A DNA stretch of 64,000 nucleotides from Streptomyces sp. CC228A (GCF_021390935.1 NZ_JAJPUI010000003.1:248001-312000), one strand, 5' to 3'; shown: positions 9,395 to 17,208, counted from the stretch's first letter. Translations and numbers: made by a program. Notes: generated by a model from the letters alone, not told the origin.

Positions 9395-10331
9395 AGGAGA
9401 GACGCCTCCAAGTCGTTCGTCAGGGGCAGGGTGTGACCGGCGTGCCGGGCCTTGGCGTCCAGGTAGCGGCCGTTCTCACCGGTCAGGTAGACCCCGGTGG
9501 GGACGGTCTGCGCCACGTCGATGCCGAGGTCGCGCAACTGCCGGGCCTTGTCGGGGTTGTTGGTCAGCAGGCGGATGCGGGGCAGCCCGATCGCCCGGAG
9601 CATGGCGGCGGCCGCGGTGTAGTCGCGTTCGTCCTCGCCCCGGCCCAGGAGCCGGTTGGCCTGGAAGGTGTCGTTGCCGTCGTCCTGGAGGACGTACGCG
9701 TCGAGCTTGTTGTACAGCCCGATGCCCCGGCCCTCCTGGCGCAGGTACAGCACCGCGCCGCCCTCGTCGGCGACGGCGAGCAGCGCCTCTTCCAGCTGGG
9801 GGCCGCAGTCGCAGCGCGCCGAGCCGAAGACGTCGCCCGTCAGGCACTCGCTGTGCAGCCGGACGAGGGGGGTGCCGCGGCGGGCGCCGGCCACCACCAC
9901 CGCCACGTGCTCCTTGCCGTCGGGCAGCCCGGCGAAGCTCAGCAGTTCCGCGGTGCGGCCGCCGGCCCGGTGCAGGGTGACGGGAACGCGGGCGCGGACG
10001 GTTACGGCGCCGTCCGCGGCAGCGGTCTCCGGGGACCCGGCGGCCGGTGCCGCGGCGGCGGCCGCACCGGCGGCGGGGGCCGCGGCAGACGGGGCGTCGG
10101 CCCCGGTGGCGGGGGCCGCGGCGGCGGCCGGAGCGGGACCGGCGGCGGCCGGAGCGGGACCGGCGGCGGGGCCGCGGCGGCCGGGCTTCCGGGCGGGGCG
10201 GCGGTCCCGGTGCGGACCGGCGGGCCTGCCGGGGCGGGGCCCTCGGCGGGGCCGCGGCCGGGGCGCGGGCCGCCTGCCGCCTCTTCGTCGGCCGGGTGCG
10301 GGGTGCGCGCCCGGCTCATGCCGTCGCTCAT
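9391..10331 (-). CDS. GTP cyclohydrolase II-like enzyme (N-terminal frameshift)
   Basis: A RibA-type GCHII domain, which normally opens the GTP imidazole ring for riboflavin synthesis. The zinc site is complete (HSECLTGDVFGSARCDCG), as are the GTP-binding YLRQEGRGIGL and RLLTNNPDKA motifs and the ERDY tyrosine region. There is no RibB domain, unlike housekeeping RibAB fusions. The MFS stop overlaps an ATG (10331, ATGA), but that frame differs by one base from the domain frame. An extra base in the Ala/Pro-rich linker (about 10090-10210) gives 313 residues; no usable in-frame start exists near the domain. An exact 21-bp tandem duplication lies in this linker. Its place between the exporter and the WD40 gene suggests a role in peptide or cofactor modification rather than vitamin synthesis (inference). 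Confidence 0.82.
10120..10161. repeat. Exact 21-bp tandem duplication in the GCHII-like linker
   Basis: Two identical 21-bp copies, 10120-10140 and 10141-10161. In the minus strand they encode an Ala/Pro/Gly-rich heptapeptide twice in the linker before the cyclohydrolase domain. The duplication keeps the frame, so it does not itself explain the frame change in this region. Confidence 0.85.
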
Positions 10332-11593
10332 GGCGTGACGGCCTCCTCTCGTGACGGGGTCTGCGGGGCTTTCGGCGCCCACTGCCGCCAGGTGCGCCAC
10401 AGCCACAGCAGGCCGGCGAGCTGGACGCAGCCGAAGACGGCGAAGGTGGCGGAGCCGCCGAGCAGGTCGGCGAGCGCGGGCACGACGAGCGGGCCGGCCA
10501 GGACGGGCAGGCCCAGGACGAGGTCGACGATGCCGCCCACGCGGCCCAGGGCGTCGGCCGGCACGAACTGGAAGACCATCAGGTCGCTGGCGACGCTGAG
10601 CGCGCTCTGGAACCCGAACATGACGACCATCGCGCCGACGAAGACGACCAGCGAACCGGACGCCATCAGCAGCAGTGCCACGCCCATGCCGACCGTGCCG
10701 ACGAGCACGATCGCGCGGAACGGGAAGGTCTTGCGCTCGGACACCAGGACCGTCCCGAGGACGCCGGCGATCCGCACCGCCACCAGCACCAGGCCCACGC
10801 TCTGCGGCGACAGCTGCCAGTCGTCCTGGAGCCGGAACAGCGACAGGGTCATCGTGCCGGTGGTGCCGACCAGCAGCATGGGGACGAACACGAGGATCGC
10901 GTGCAGCAGCACGGGCGTGGCGAGCATGACCCGCCCGCCGTCCACCAGTCCCCGCACCACGCCCCCGCTGCCGGGGGCCGCCCGGCGCGGGGGGTGGATC
11001 CCCATGAGCCACACGGCGATGGGCGCGAAGAACGTCAGCACGTTGAACCAGAGCAGCCCGGCGTAGCCGACCCACAGCAGGGCGAGGCTGACCAGGAGCG
11101 GCCCGACGACGTTGGTGACGGTGTAGAGGCTGCCGAGGCTCGCCCGGGAGCGGACCGGGTTGTCGGGGAACATGTGGGCCACGCCGGTCATCCAGCCCAT
11201 CCGGTAGCCGGCGCCGCCGATCTGCACGAGCGCGCCGAAGACGAACAGCGGCCAGACGGGGGCGTCCTCGGCGAGTCCGGTGAGGTTCAGGGCGATGGCG
11301 GCGGCCGCCTGGACCAGCAGCCCGGGCACCACCAGCACCCGGGCGCCGTACCGGTCGACGACGGCTCCGAGCAGCGGGGCCAGCAGCAGCGTGGCGGGGG
11401 TGAGCACGGCCAGCATCGCCATCACTGCGAGCGAGCCGGTGCGCTCGTAGACGAACAGCGGGAGGGCCACCGTGTAGACGGCCTCACCGATGTTGTTGAC
11501 GACGTTGCCGACGGCGAAGATCCGGAACCTCCGGTCCCGCCAGGGGGACGGCCGGGCCTCCGTGGCGGCCGTCCCGCCGTCCCCACCGGTCAC
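10328..11593 (-). CDS. MFS transporter of the peptide operon
   Basis: A 421-residue major facilitator protein with about twelve hydrophobic segments. It starts with a short Ser/Thr-rich cytoplasmic tail followed by WRDRRFRIFAVGNVVNNIGEAVYTVALPLF. The loop between helices 2 and 3 contains GAVVDRYGAR, the usual MFS motif A position. It resembles drug/enterobactin-exporter-type MFS proteins. The GTG start at 11593 overlaps the stop of the upstream propeller gene (GTGA, 11590-11593), and its own stop overlaps the next ATG. Coupling to the small-peptide genes suggests it exports the mature product or provides self-resistance (inference). Family call firm, substrate unknown. Confidence 0.88.
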   Translation of the reverse strand: MTGGDGGTAATEARPSPWRDRRFRIFAVGNVVNNIGEAVYTVALPLFVYERTGSLAVMAMLAVLTPATLLLAPLLGAVVDRYGARVLVVPGLLVQAAAAIALNLTGLAEDAPVWPLFVFGALVQIGGAGYRMGWMTGVAHMFPDNPVRSRASLGSLYTVTNVVGPLLVSLALLWVGYAGLLWFNVLTFFAPIAVWLMGIHPPRRAAPGSGGVVRGLVDGGRVMLATPVLLHAILVFVPMLLVGTTGTMTLSLFRLQDDWQLSPQSVGLVLVAVRIAGVLGTVLVSERKTFPFRAIVLVGTVGMGVALLLMASGSLVVFVGAMVVMFGFQSALSVASDLMVFQFVPADALGRVGGIVDLVLGLPVLAGPLVVPALADLLGGSATFAVFGCVQLAGLLWLWRTWRQWAPKAPQTPSREEAVTP

Positions 11594-13476
11594 GGCGTGG
11601 TCCTCTGCCGGGGCAGGAGCAGGTCCCGGACGCGGGTCAGCGGGGCCTTGCCGGCCTCGCCGCCCGTGCGGAACACCCGGATCCAGCCGCCCCGGCCGCC
11701 GACGAGGAGCACGTGGCCGTCCTCGAACGGCACCGCGGCGACGGCCTTGGCGAAGTCCGGCAGGTCCTCGACGAGGCCCAGGATCTCGGTGGACTCCCGC
11801 TCGTAGACGCCGAGCTGGGCGCCGTAGGACACGGCGTACACCCGGTCGGGCAGCAGCACGCCGTTCTCGACGGTGTTGTCGAGGAGCTCGGTCCAGCGGT
11901 GGGTGACCTTCCGCTCGGTGACGGAGATCCGCTTCAGGCCGTTCTCGCCGCTGACGATGAGCGTGTCGGCGTCCTCCGCCCACATGCGCTTGGGGTACTC
12001 GGTGGTGTCCAGCTCCCACAGCACCTCCTGCCGGTCGGCGGCGAAGGCGGTGACGAGCCCGGTGCTGGAGGCGACGACCCGCTCCCCGCCCGGCAGGTAG
12101 CAGCCGGCCCACGCGGACGCCCGCCCGATGTCGAGGCGCGCGACGACCTCGCCGGTGGCGGCGTCGATCTCGTCCACGCCGTCGTTGTGGCAGGCCAGCA
12201 GCCGGCTGTGGTCGGGTGACCCGGAGACGGTGTGGGGGAGGGCGGGCACGCGGTGGCGCCACAGCACCTCGCCGGTGCGGGTCGCGCGGAACACCCACCG
12301 GTCGCGGGTGACACCGGCCCAGCCGCCCGGCAGCGGCACCACGCGGCGGGTGAAGCCCATGCCGTGCTCCAGGTGGTCGCGCACGGCGACGCGGGGCTCG
12401 CCGACCGGGTCGGTGGCGACGGACAGCACGGCGACGCCGTCGTCGGTCGCGGCGTACAGCTCCGCCGGGTCGTCGGCGGACTGCCGGATGTCCCACACGC
12501 ACTGGCGGCGGAAGGGGGCGCGGGCGAGGACCTCGCGGCCGTCGGCGCTGAGCCGGCGGATGTCGCCGTCCTGCGTCAGGGTGTAGAGCGTGCCGTCGTC
12601 GCCGACGGTGAAGTCGGTGAGCTGGTGGGAGAAGCCGGTGACGGTGTCGGCGATCCTGGGCTCCGGGGCGGTGTTGTCCAGCAGGTGCAGGACACCGTCG
12701 AAACCGCCGACGTAGACGGTGCGGTGGTCCGGGGAGAAGGCGAGGAACTCGACGTCGTCGCGGGCCAGCAGCACCTGGTGGGTGATGGTGCCCTGGGCGT
12801 CGAGGGTGAGGACGCCGTTGGCGATGTTGTCGTTCTCGTCGGTCCCGTCGTCCTGGGTGGCCCAGAACCGGTGGTGCAGCGGGTCGTAGAGGATGCGGTG
12901 GATGTTGCCGCCGTCGGCGCGCACCACGGTGGGGAAGTCGAGGCTCTCCAGGTCGCCGAGGAAGACCCGGCCGGCCTTGTCGGAGGCGGCGTCCACGTCC
13001 GGGTGGTCCTGGCAGAACCACTCCAGGGGCACGTGCTCGGCGAACGACGGCTCGACGCGCTCGACGGCGAACGTCTCCAGGTCGAGGACGGCCATCTGCC
13101 GGTAGCCGTTGTTGACGTAGACCTTGCCCCGGTGGACCGTGATGCCGCGGCTCATCACCGGGGAGGGCTCCTCGCCCTCCATCAGCTCCGCGTGGTCGGC
13201 GGTGTGGTCCGCGTCGAGGACGTCGACGAGGTCCAGGGTGTCCAGCCGCCACCGCAGCAGCGTGCCCCGCTTGTCCCGGCCGACCACCCACGGCCCGGAG
13301 GCGGTGACCGTGTAGACGGGGGCGTGTCCTGCGACCACGGTGCCCGTGGGCGCCGGCGACGACCTGACGACCCGCAGGTCCCCGTCGAGCAGGTGGATGC
13401 GGCCCGTCACGTCGGCGGCCAGGAGTCCGGCCTCCGGCACGTACTCGATCCGCACGACGCGGTCGGTCAGTTCCAT
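11590..13476 (-). CDS. Large beta-propeller (WD40/quinoprotein-like) protein
   Basis: A 628-residue protein of repeated beta-strand blades from end to end, for example VEFLAFSPDHRTVYVGGFDGV, FTVGDDGTLYTLTQDGDIRR and ATGEVVARLDIG. It has no signal peptide and no recognisable catalytic motif. The start ATG at 13476 has AGGAG seven bases upstream. It is the first large gene after the two micro-peptide genes, from which it is separated by a strong hairpin (13540-13578). It does not closely resemble the second propeller protein of the operon at the level I can judge, so the two are probably not simple duplicates. Scaffold or substrate-recognition function is inferred from context only. Confidence 0.82.
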   Translation of the reverse strand: MELTDRVVRIEYVPEAGLLAADVTGRIHLLDGDLRVVRSSPAPTGTVVAGHAPVYTVTASGPWVVGRDKRGTLLRWRLDTLDLVDVLDADHTADHAELMEGEEPSPVMSRGITVHRGKVYVNNGYRQMAVLDLETFAVERVEPSFAEHVPLEWFCQDHPDVDAASDKAGRVFLGDLESLDFPTVVRADGGNIHRILYDPLHHRFWATQDDGTDENDNIANGVLTLDAQGTITHQVLLARDDVEFLAFSPDHRTVYVGGFDGVLHLLDNTAPEPRIADTVTGFSHQLTDFTVGDDGTLYTLTQDGDIRRLSADGREVLARAPFRRQCVWDIRQSADDPAELYAATDDGVAVLSVATDPVGEPRVAVRDHLEHGMGFTRRVVPLPGGWAGVTRDRWVFRATRTGEVLWRHRVPALPHTVSGSPDHSRLLACHNDGVDEIDAATGEVVARLDIGRASAWAGCYLPGGERVVASSTGLVTAFAADRQEVLWELDTTEYPKRMWAEDADTLIVSGENGLKRISVTERKVTHRWTELLDNTVENGVLLPDRVYAVSYGAQLGVYERESTEILGLVEDLPDFAKAVAAVPFEDGHVLLVGGRGGWIRVFRTGGEAGKAPLTRVRDLLLPRQRTTP

Positions 13477-13539
13477 GTCTGGCTCCTCATATGGGTGTGG
13501 TGGGGGCGCACTCGTGTGCAGGGACCTGACGGGAAAGCG

Positions 13540-13578
13540 GCGTGGCGGGCACCGCGGAGTCCGCCGTGCCCGCCACGC
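13540..13578 (-). terminator. Hairpin between peptide gene A and the propeller gene
   Basis: A perfect 12-bp stem (13540-13551 pairing with 13567-13578) that continues inward for several pairs with one mismatch around an AGT loop. It starts 26 bases after the stop of the 17-residue peptide gene. With no U-tract it is more likely an attenuator, partial terminator or mRNA 3' stabiliser than a full stop. It would make peptide transcript more abundant than enzyme transcript. Confidence 0.7.
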
Positions 13579-13604
13579 GCGGGACTCTGATCAGTGGTTC
13601 ATGA

Positions 13605-13658
13605 TCAGAAGGCCGCCTTGCGGGAGCTGACGCCCCGACGAACCGGCTTGCGCACCAT
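13605..13658 (-). CDS. Small peptide A, candidate RiPP precursor (17 residues)
   Basis: Encodes MVRKPVRRGVSSRKAAF. The start ATG (13658) has a near-perfect ribosome site, GAGAGGAGG, about 7 bases upstream. Residues 3-14 (RKPVRRGVSSRK) are identical to those of the neighbouring peptide B. Codons 7-10 differ between the two genes only at synonymous positions, which argues for selection on the peptide, not on the RNA. The peptide is highly basic (four Arg, two Lys) with two adjacent Ser and a hydrophobic end, and has no Cys. It is too short for standard gene calls. It is followed by a hairpin and then by the operon of propeller, exporter and enzyme genes. I know of no characterised family with this sequence; a modified-peptide precursor is the favoured inference. 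Confidence 0.75.
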   Translation of the reverse strand: MVRKPVRRGVSSRKAAF

Positions 13659-13695
13659 GGCCTTTCCTCCTCTCGTGAGTCGCACGGGCAGGTCA

Positions 13696-13723
13696 CGGGC
13701 CGGCACCCGGAAGTGCCGGCCCG
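13696..13723 (-). terminator. Hairpin between peptide genes B and A
   Basis: A perfect 11-bp GC stem (13696-13706 with 13713-13723) and a 6-base loop, starting 17 bases after the stop of peptide gene B and ending 37 bases before the start of peptide gene A. It mirrors the hairpin after peptide gene A. No U-tract follows, so partial termination or RNA protection is likely. Confidence 0.65.
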
Positions 13724-13740
13724 GCCGGCGCGGTGACGGA

Positions 13741-13797
13741 TCAGCTGATGACGGACTTGCGGGAGCTCACACCGCGGCGAACCGGCTTGCGGATCAT
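13741..13797 (-). CDS. Small peptide B, candidate RiPP precursor (18 residues)
   Basis: Encodes MIRKPVRRGVSSRKSVIS from ATG 13797, with the strong ribosome site GAGAGGAGGT just upstream. It shares RKPVRRGVSSRK with peptide A and differs in residue 2 (I for V) and in the tail (SVIS for AAF). The non-coding sequence just before each start is also conserved (GAGAGGAGG, then AA, then GCC). This is the first gene of the leftward operon: nothing on the minus strand precedes it before the divergent cutA gene. The conserved-core, variable-tail layout fits a recognition core with a variable C-terminal part, or a pair of related mature peptides. No homologue is known to me. Confidence 0.75.
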   Translation of the reverse strand: MIRKPVRRGVSSRKSVIS

Positions 13798-13974
13798 GGC
13801 GTTACCTCCTCTCGGAGTGCGTCTTCGCCGCCCGATGTCCGGCGACGTACGTCAGCATGGGGCCCGGCTCTCGAAGGCGGCTCGTGCTCCGCTGGCCGGC
13901 GGCTCGAAGCGCGGACGTGACCGGCTCGGGCCGCGGATGTGATGCTGGGAGGGAGAGGCGAGGAGAGTGACGAC
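13798..13974. promoter_or_regulatory. Divergent promoter region between peptide operon and cutA
   Basis: 177 bp separating the first peptide gene (leftward) from cutA (rightward), so it must hold at least one promoter for each. It contains a perfect 10-bp palindrome, GACGTACGTC, at 13844-13853, about 47 bp before the peptide start, and a nearby repeated GAGCCGCC element on the minus strand. No convincing -35/-10 pair was found. The palindrome is a plausible operator, but no regulator gene is in the operon. Confidence 0.4.
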
Positions 13975-14292
13975 ATGACGCCGGCCCTGACCGTCCTGAC
14001 CACCACCGACAGCGCGGCGAACGCCGAGGAGTTGGCGCGCGGCGCCGTGGAGGCGCGGCTCGCGGCGTGCGCGCAGGTCTCGGCGCCCGTGACGTCCGTC
14101 TACCGGTGGGAGGGCGCGGTCGAGACCGCCCGGGAGTGGCAGGTGCTGTTCAAGACGGCCGACGACCGCTACGCCGCGCTGGAGGCGTACCTGCGGGAGC
14201 ACCACCCGTACGACACACCGGAGATCATCGCGACGCCGGTGCAGCGCGGCAGCGCGGACTACCTGGCGTGGATCGCGCGGGAGACCCGGTGA
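13975..14292 (+). CDS. cutA: CutA1-type divalent cation tolerance protein
   Basis: A 105-residue CutA1 family protein, a small, very stable trimeric cytoplasmic protein linked to copper tolerance and signalling-like roles. The core is recognisable: VLTTTDSAANAEELARGAVEARLAACAQV, then SVYRWEGAVETAREWQVLFKT and the C-terminal HPYDTPEIIATPV with the conserved Pro-Glu-Ile. ATG at 13975 is chosen over 13939 because AGGAG lies 9 bases upstream and the family starts right at the first beta-strand. Its stop overlaps the GTG at 14289 (GTGA), which is the likely start of the next gene. Confidence 0.93.
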   Translation: MTPALTVLTTTDSAANAEELARGAVEARLAACAQVSAPVTSVYRWEGAVETAREWQVLFKTADDRYAALEAYLREHHPYDTPEIIATPVQRGSADYLAWIARETR

Positions 14293-15134
14293 CCGAGCGG
14301 CCGCGCCGCACGGCCGGGCCCGGCGGCCGCGCCCCGGCCCGCGGGGTGGACCGGTGGCCGAAGCGCCGCACCGACGCGGACGGGCGGCCGAACCGCCGCG
14401 CCGTGAAGGGGAGCCGGCGGCAGGAGTGCCGTACCGCGGAGGACGGGCGACGACCGGGCCGACGCACCGTGCGGGCGGGGCGGCGGCCGAACCGCCGTAC
14501 CCGGGAGGAAGGCAGGCGGCCGGGCCGCCGCGTCGCTCGGGCACGGCGGAGGCCGAACCGCCGCGCCGTGAAGGGGAGCCGTCGGCAGGAGTGCCGTACC
14601 GCGCGGATGGCCCCGGGGCCGGACCGCCGCACCGCACGGCGGTGGTGGCGGCCGGGTCGCCTCACCCGGCGGGAGACCCCGCCGTCGAGCTGCCGTTCTT
14701 CGTGTACGGGACGCTGCGGCCGGGTGGGCGCAACCACGGCAGGTTCCTGGCGGGCCGCACGTCCGCCGAGGAGCCGCCAGGCTGCCGGGCGCCCTGCTGT
14801 ACGACGGGCCCGGCTACCCGTACCTGCGGCTCGGCGGTACGGGCGAGGTGGCCGGGGACCTCGTGTGGTCGGCGCCCGGCGGGTACCGCGCGCTGCTCGA
14901 CGCGCTGGACCGGCTGGAGGGCCGCCTGGGCCCGGGGGATCCGCGCAACCTGTACGAGCGGGTGGTGTGCGCCGCCGTCCGCGTGCGGGACGGGGCGGAG
15001 GTCCGGGCGTGGGTGTACGTGGCGGCGGCCCGCACCGCCGTGGGGCCGCCGCTGGCGGGCGGCGACTGGCTCAGCCGTCCGCCGGGGCCGGGGCGGCGGC
15101 GCGACCCGTTCCAGGCGGACCGCGCACACCTTGA
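14289..15134 (+). CDS. Gamma-glutamylcyclotransferase-like protein (three frame breaks)
   Basis: A GGCT/AIG2-like domain: LPFFVYGTLRPGGRNHGRFLAGRTS starts near 14690, then PGALLYDGPGYPYLRL and a Leu/Asp-rich DALDRLEGRLGP. Members cleave gamma-glutamyl dipeptides or related amides. The YGTL motif and the LPGALLYDG strand lie in different frames; restoring one base near 14782 (CCGCCAGG to CCGGCCAGG) reconnects them exactly. Two more one-base insertions, one after the GTGA-coupled start at 14289 and one near 15078-15095, give a 282-residue gene ending at the TGA at 15134. The N-terminal ~130 residues are a Pro/Arg/Gly-rich extension with a 53-bp direct repeat. If the extension is not real, GTG at 14354 or near 14637 are alternative starts. 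I take the breaks as sequence errors. Confidence 0.7.
   Translation: MTERPRRTAGPGGRAPARGVDRWPKRRTDADGRPNRRAVKGSRRQECRTAEDGRRPGRRTVRAGRRPNRRTREEGRRPGRRVARARRRPNRRAVKGSRRQECRTARMAPGPDRRTARRWWRPGRLTRRETPPSSCRSSCTGRCGRVGATTAGSWRAARPPRSRQAAGRPAVRRARLPVPAARRYGRGGRGPRVVGARRVPRAARRAGPAGGPPGPGGSAQPVRAGGVRRRPRAGRGGGPGVGVRGGGPHRRGAAAGGRRLAQPSAGAGAAARPVPGGPRTP
14386..14603. repeat. 53-bp direct repeat in the GGCT-like gene
   Basis: Copies at 14386-14438 and 14551-14603, 165 bp apart (55 codons), with essentially one difference (CCGGCGG versus CCGTCGG). In the frame leading to the cyclotransferase domain each encodes EPPRREGEP-(A/S)-AGVPYR. It looks like an in-frame internal duplication of a disordered segment. 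Confidence 0.85.
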
Positions 15135-17196
15135 ACTCCGGCATCTTCGACGTGGGGTCGAGGGCCGGGTTCGTGAGCGTGTTGGCGCGCCCCTCGCCGT
15201 ACCAGTGGAACGGCATGAACACCGTGTCGGGCCGGATCGCCGCGGTCAGCCGGGCCGGGGCGACCGCCCGGCCGCGCCGCGACACCACGGCGACGGGTTC
15301 GCCGTCCGCCACGCCGACCCGCTCGGCGAGCCGCGGGTGCAGCTCGACGAACGGCTCGGGTGCTGCGGCGTTCAGCTCCGCGACCCGCCGGGTCTGGGCG
15401 CCCGACTGGTAGTGGGAGACCACGCGGCCGGTCGTCAGGATGACCGGGTAGGCGTCGTCGGGTTCCTCCCCCGCCGGCCGGTGGGTGACGGGCACGAACC
15501 GGGCGCGGCCGTCGGGGGTGGCGAACCGGTCGAGGAAGAGCCGCGGGGTGCCGGGGTGGCCGGGGTCGGGGCAGGGCCAGAAGACGCCGTCCTCCTCGGC
15601 GATGCGCCGGTAGCTGATGCCGGAGTAGTCGGCGAGGCCGCCCGCCGAGGCGCGGCGCAGTTCGTCGAACACCTCCTCCGGGTCGGTGGGGAAGCCCTTC
15701 TCCCAGCCGAGTCGCCCGGCGAGCTCGTGCATGACCTCCAGGTCGCTGCGGACGCCTTCGGGCGGGGTGAGGGCGCGGCGGCGCAGCAGCACGCGGCCCT
15801 CCAGGTTCGTCATCGTGCCGGTCTCCTCCGCCCACTGCGTCACGGGCAGCACCACGTCGGCGAGCGCGGCGGTCTCGGAGAGCACGACGTCGGCGACGGC
15901 GAGGAAGTCGAGGGACTTCAGCCGTTCCTCGACGTGTCCGGCGCGCGGCGCGGAGACGACCGGGTTGGAGCCCATGACGAGCAGCGCCTTCACGTCCCGG
16001 CCGAGCGCGTCGAGCAGTTCGTAGGCGCTGCGGCCGGGGCCGGGCAGGACGTCCGGGTCGACGCCCCACACGGCGGCGACGTGGGCGCGGGCCGCCGGGT
16101 CGTCGAGCTTGCGGTAGCCGGGGAGCTGGTCGGCTTTCTGCCCGTGCTCGCGGCCGCCCTGGCCGTTGCCCTGGCCGGTGAGGCAGCCGTATCCGGAGTG
16201 CGGGCGGCCGGGCCGGCCGGTGGCCAGGCACAGGTTGATCCAGGCGCCCACGGTGTCGGTGCCCTTGGCCTGCTGCTCGGGTCCGCGGGCGGTGAGCACC
16301 ATGGCGCTGTCGGCGTCGCAGAACATCCGCACCGTCTCGCGCAGTTGCGGCACCGGCACGCCGGTGAGCCGCTCGACCATCGCGGGCCAGTGGGACATGG
16401 CGGCGGCGCGGGCGTCCTCCCAGCCGGAGGTGCGCTCCCGCACGTACTCCTCGTCGACCCGGCCCTCGGCGACGACGAGGTGCAGCAGTCCGAGCGCGAG
16501 GGCCAGGTCGGTGCCCGGCCGGGGCGCCAGGTGCAGGTCGGCCTGCTCGGCGGTGCGGGTGCGGCGCGGGTCGATGACGACGAGCTTGCCGCCGTTGTCC
16601 TTCAGCTCGGTGAGGTAGCGCAGCGCCGGGGGCATGGTCTCGGCGATGTTGGAGCCGACCAGGATGACGCAGCCGCTGCGCGGCACGTCCTCCAGCGGGA
16701 AGGGCAGGCCCCGGTCGACGCCGAACGCCCTGGTGTGCGCGGCGGCCGCCGACGACATGCAGAAGCGGCCGTTGTAGTCGATCTGCGAGGTGCCGAGGAC
16801 GAGGCGGGCGAACTTGCCGAGGCTGTACGCCTTCTCGTTGGTGAGCCCGCCGCCGCCGAACACCCCGACCCCGTCGGGTCCGTACGTCTCCCGGGTGCGC
16901 CGCAGTCCGTCGGCGACGGCCCGCAGCGCCTCCTCCCACGTGGCCGGTTCGAGCGCGCCTGTGGCGTGGTTCCGGATCAGCGGCCCGGTGAGCCGGACGC
17001 GGGAGGAGAGCACGGCGGGCGCGGTGCGCCCCTTGCCGCACAGGGCACCCCGGTTGACGGGGAAGTCCGTACGCTCCACGACCTCGACTCCGCCCTGCGG
17101 GTCCTGGGCGGGCCGGAGGTTCATCCCGCACTGCAGGGCGCAGTACGGGCAGTGGGTGGCGGTGGTGGAGGGGGAGGTTGCGGCGGCGGCGAGCAT
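15071..17196 (-). CDS. nasA: Assimilatory nitrate reductase, molybdopterin subunit
   Basis: A molybdopterin-bisMGD oxidoreductase of the NasA/NarB type that reduces nitrate to nitrite in the cytoplasm. The N-terminal 4Fe-4S site is CPYCALQCGMN ... NRGALCGKG. The molybdopterin domains follow (GRFCMSSAAAAHTRAFG, VILVGSNIAETMPP, ARGPEQQAKGTD, ALLVMGSNPVVS), and the C-terminal dinucleotide-binding domain carries ILTTGRVVSHYQSGAQTRR. The ATG is at 17196. The original frame has no stop where the family ends; one extra base near 15078-15095 brings in the TGA at 15071 and gives 708 residues, a normal family length. A GlnR-type box lies just upstream. It works with nirB/nirD at 22.3-25.2 kb. Confidence 0.92.
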
Positions 17197-17208
17197 GGCA
17201 CCGAGCGT

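Noticed and set aside
10002..10331. Separate Pro-rich protein starting MSDGMSRART
   Set aside because: Its start is the ATGA-coupled start expected for the GCHII-like gene, and the body is linker; more likely the 5' end of that gene before a missing base.
3309..10331. Programmed frameshifting in dgt, the FGE-like and GCHII-like genes
   Set aside because: No slippery heptamer or conserved signal is apparent, shifts lie in G/C linkers, and the same one-base loss also breaks unrelated genes elsewhere in the window.
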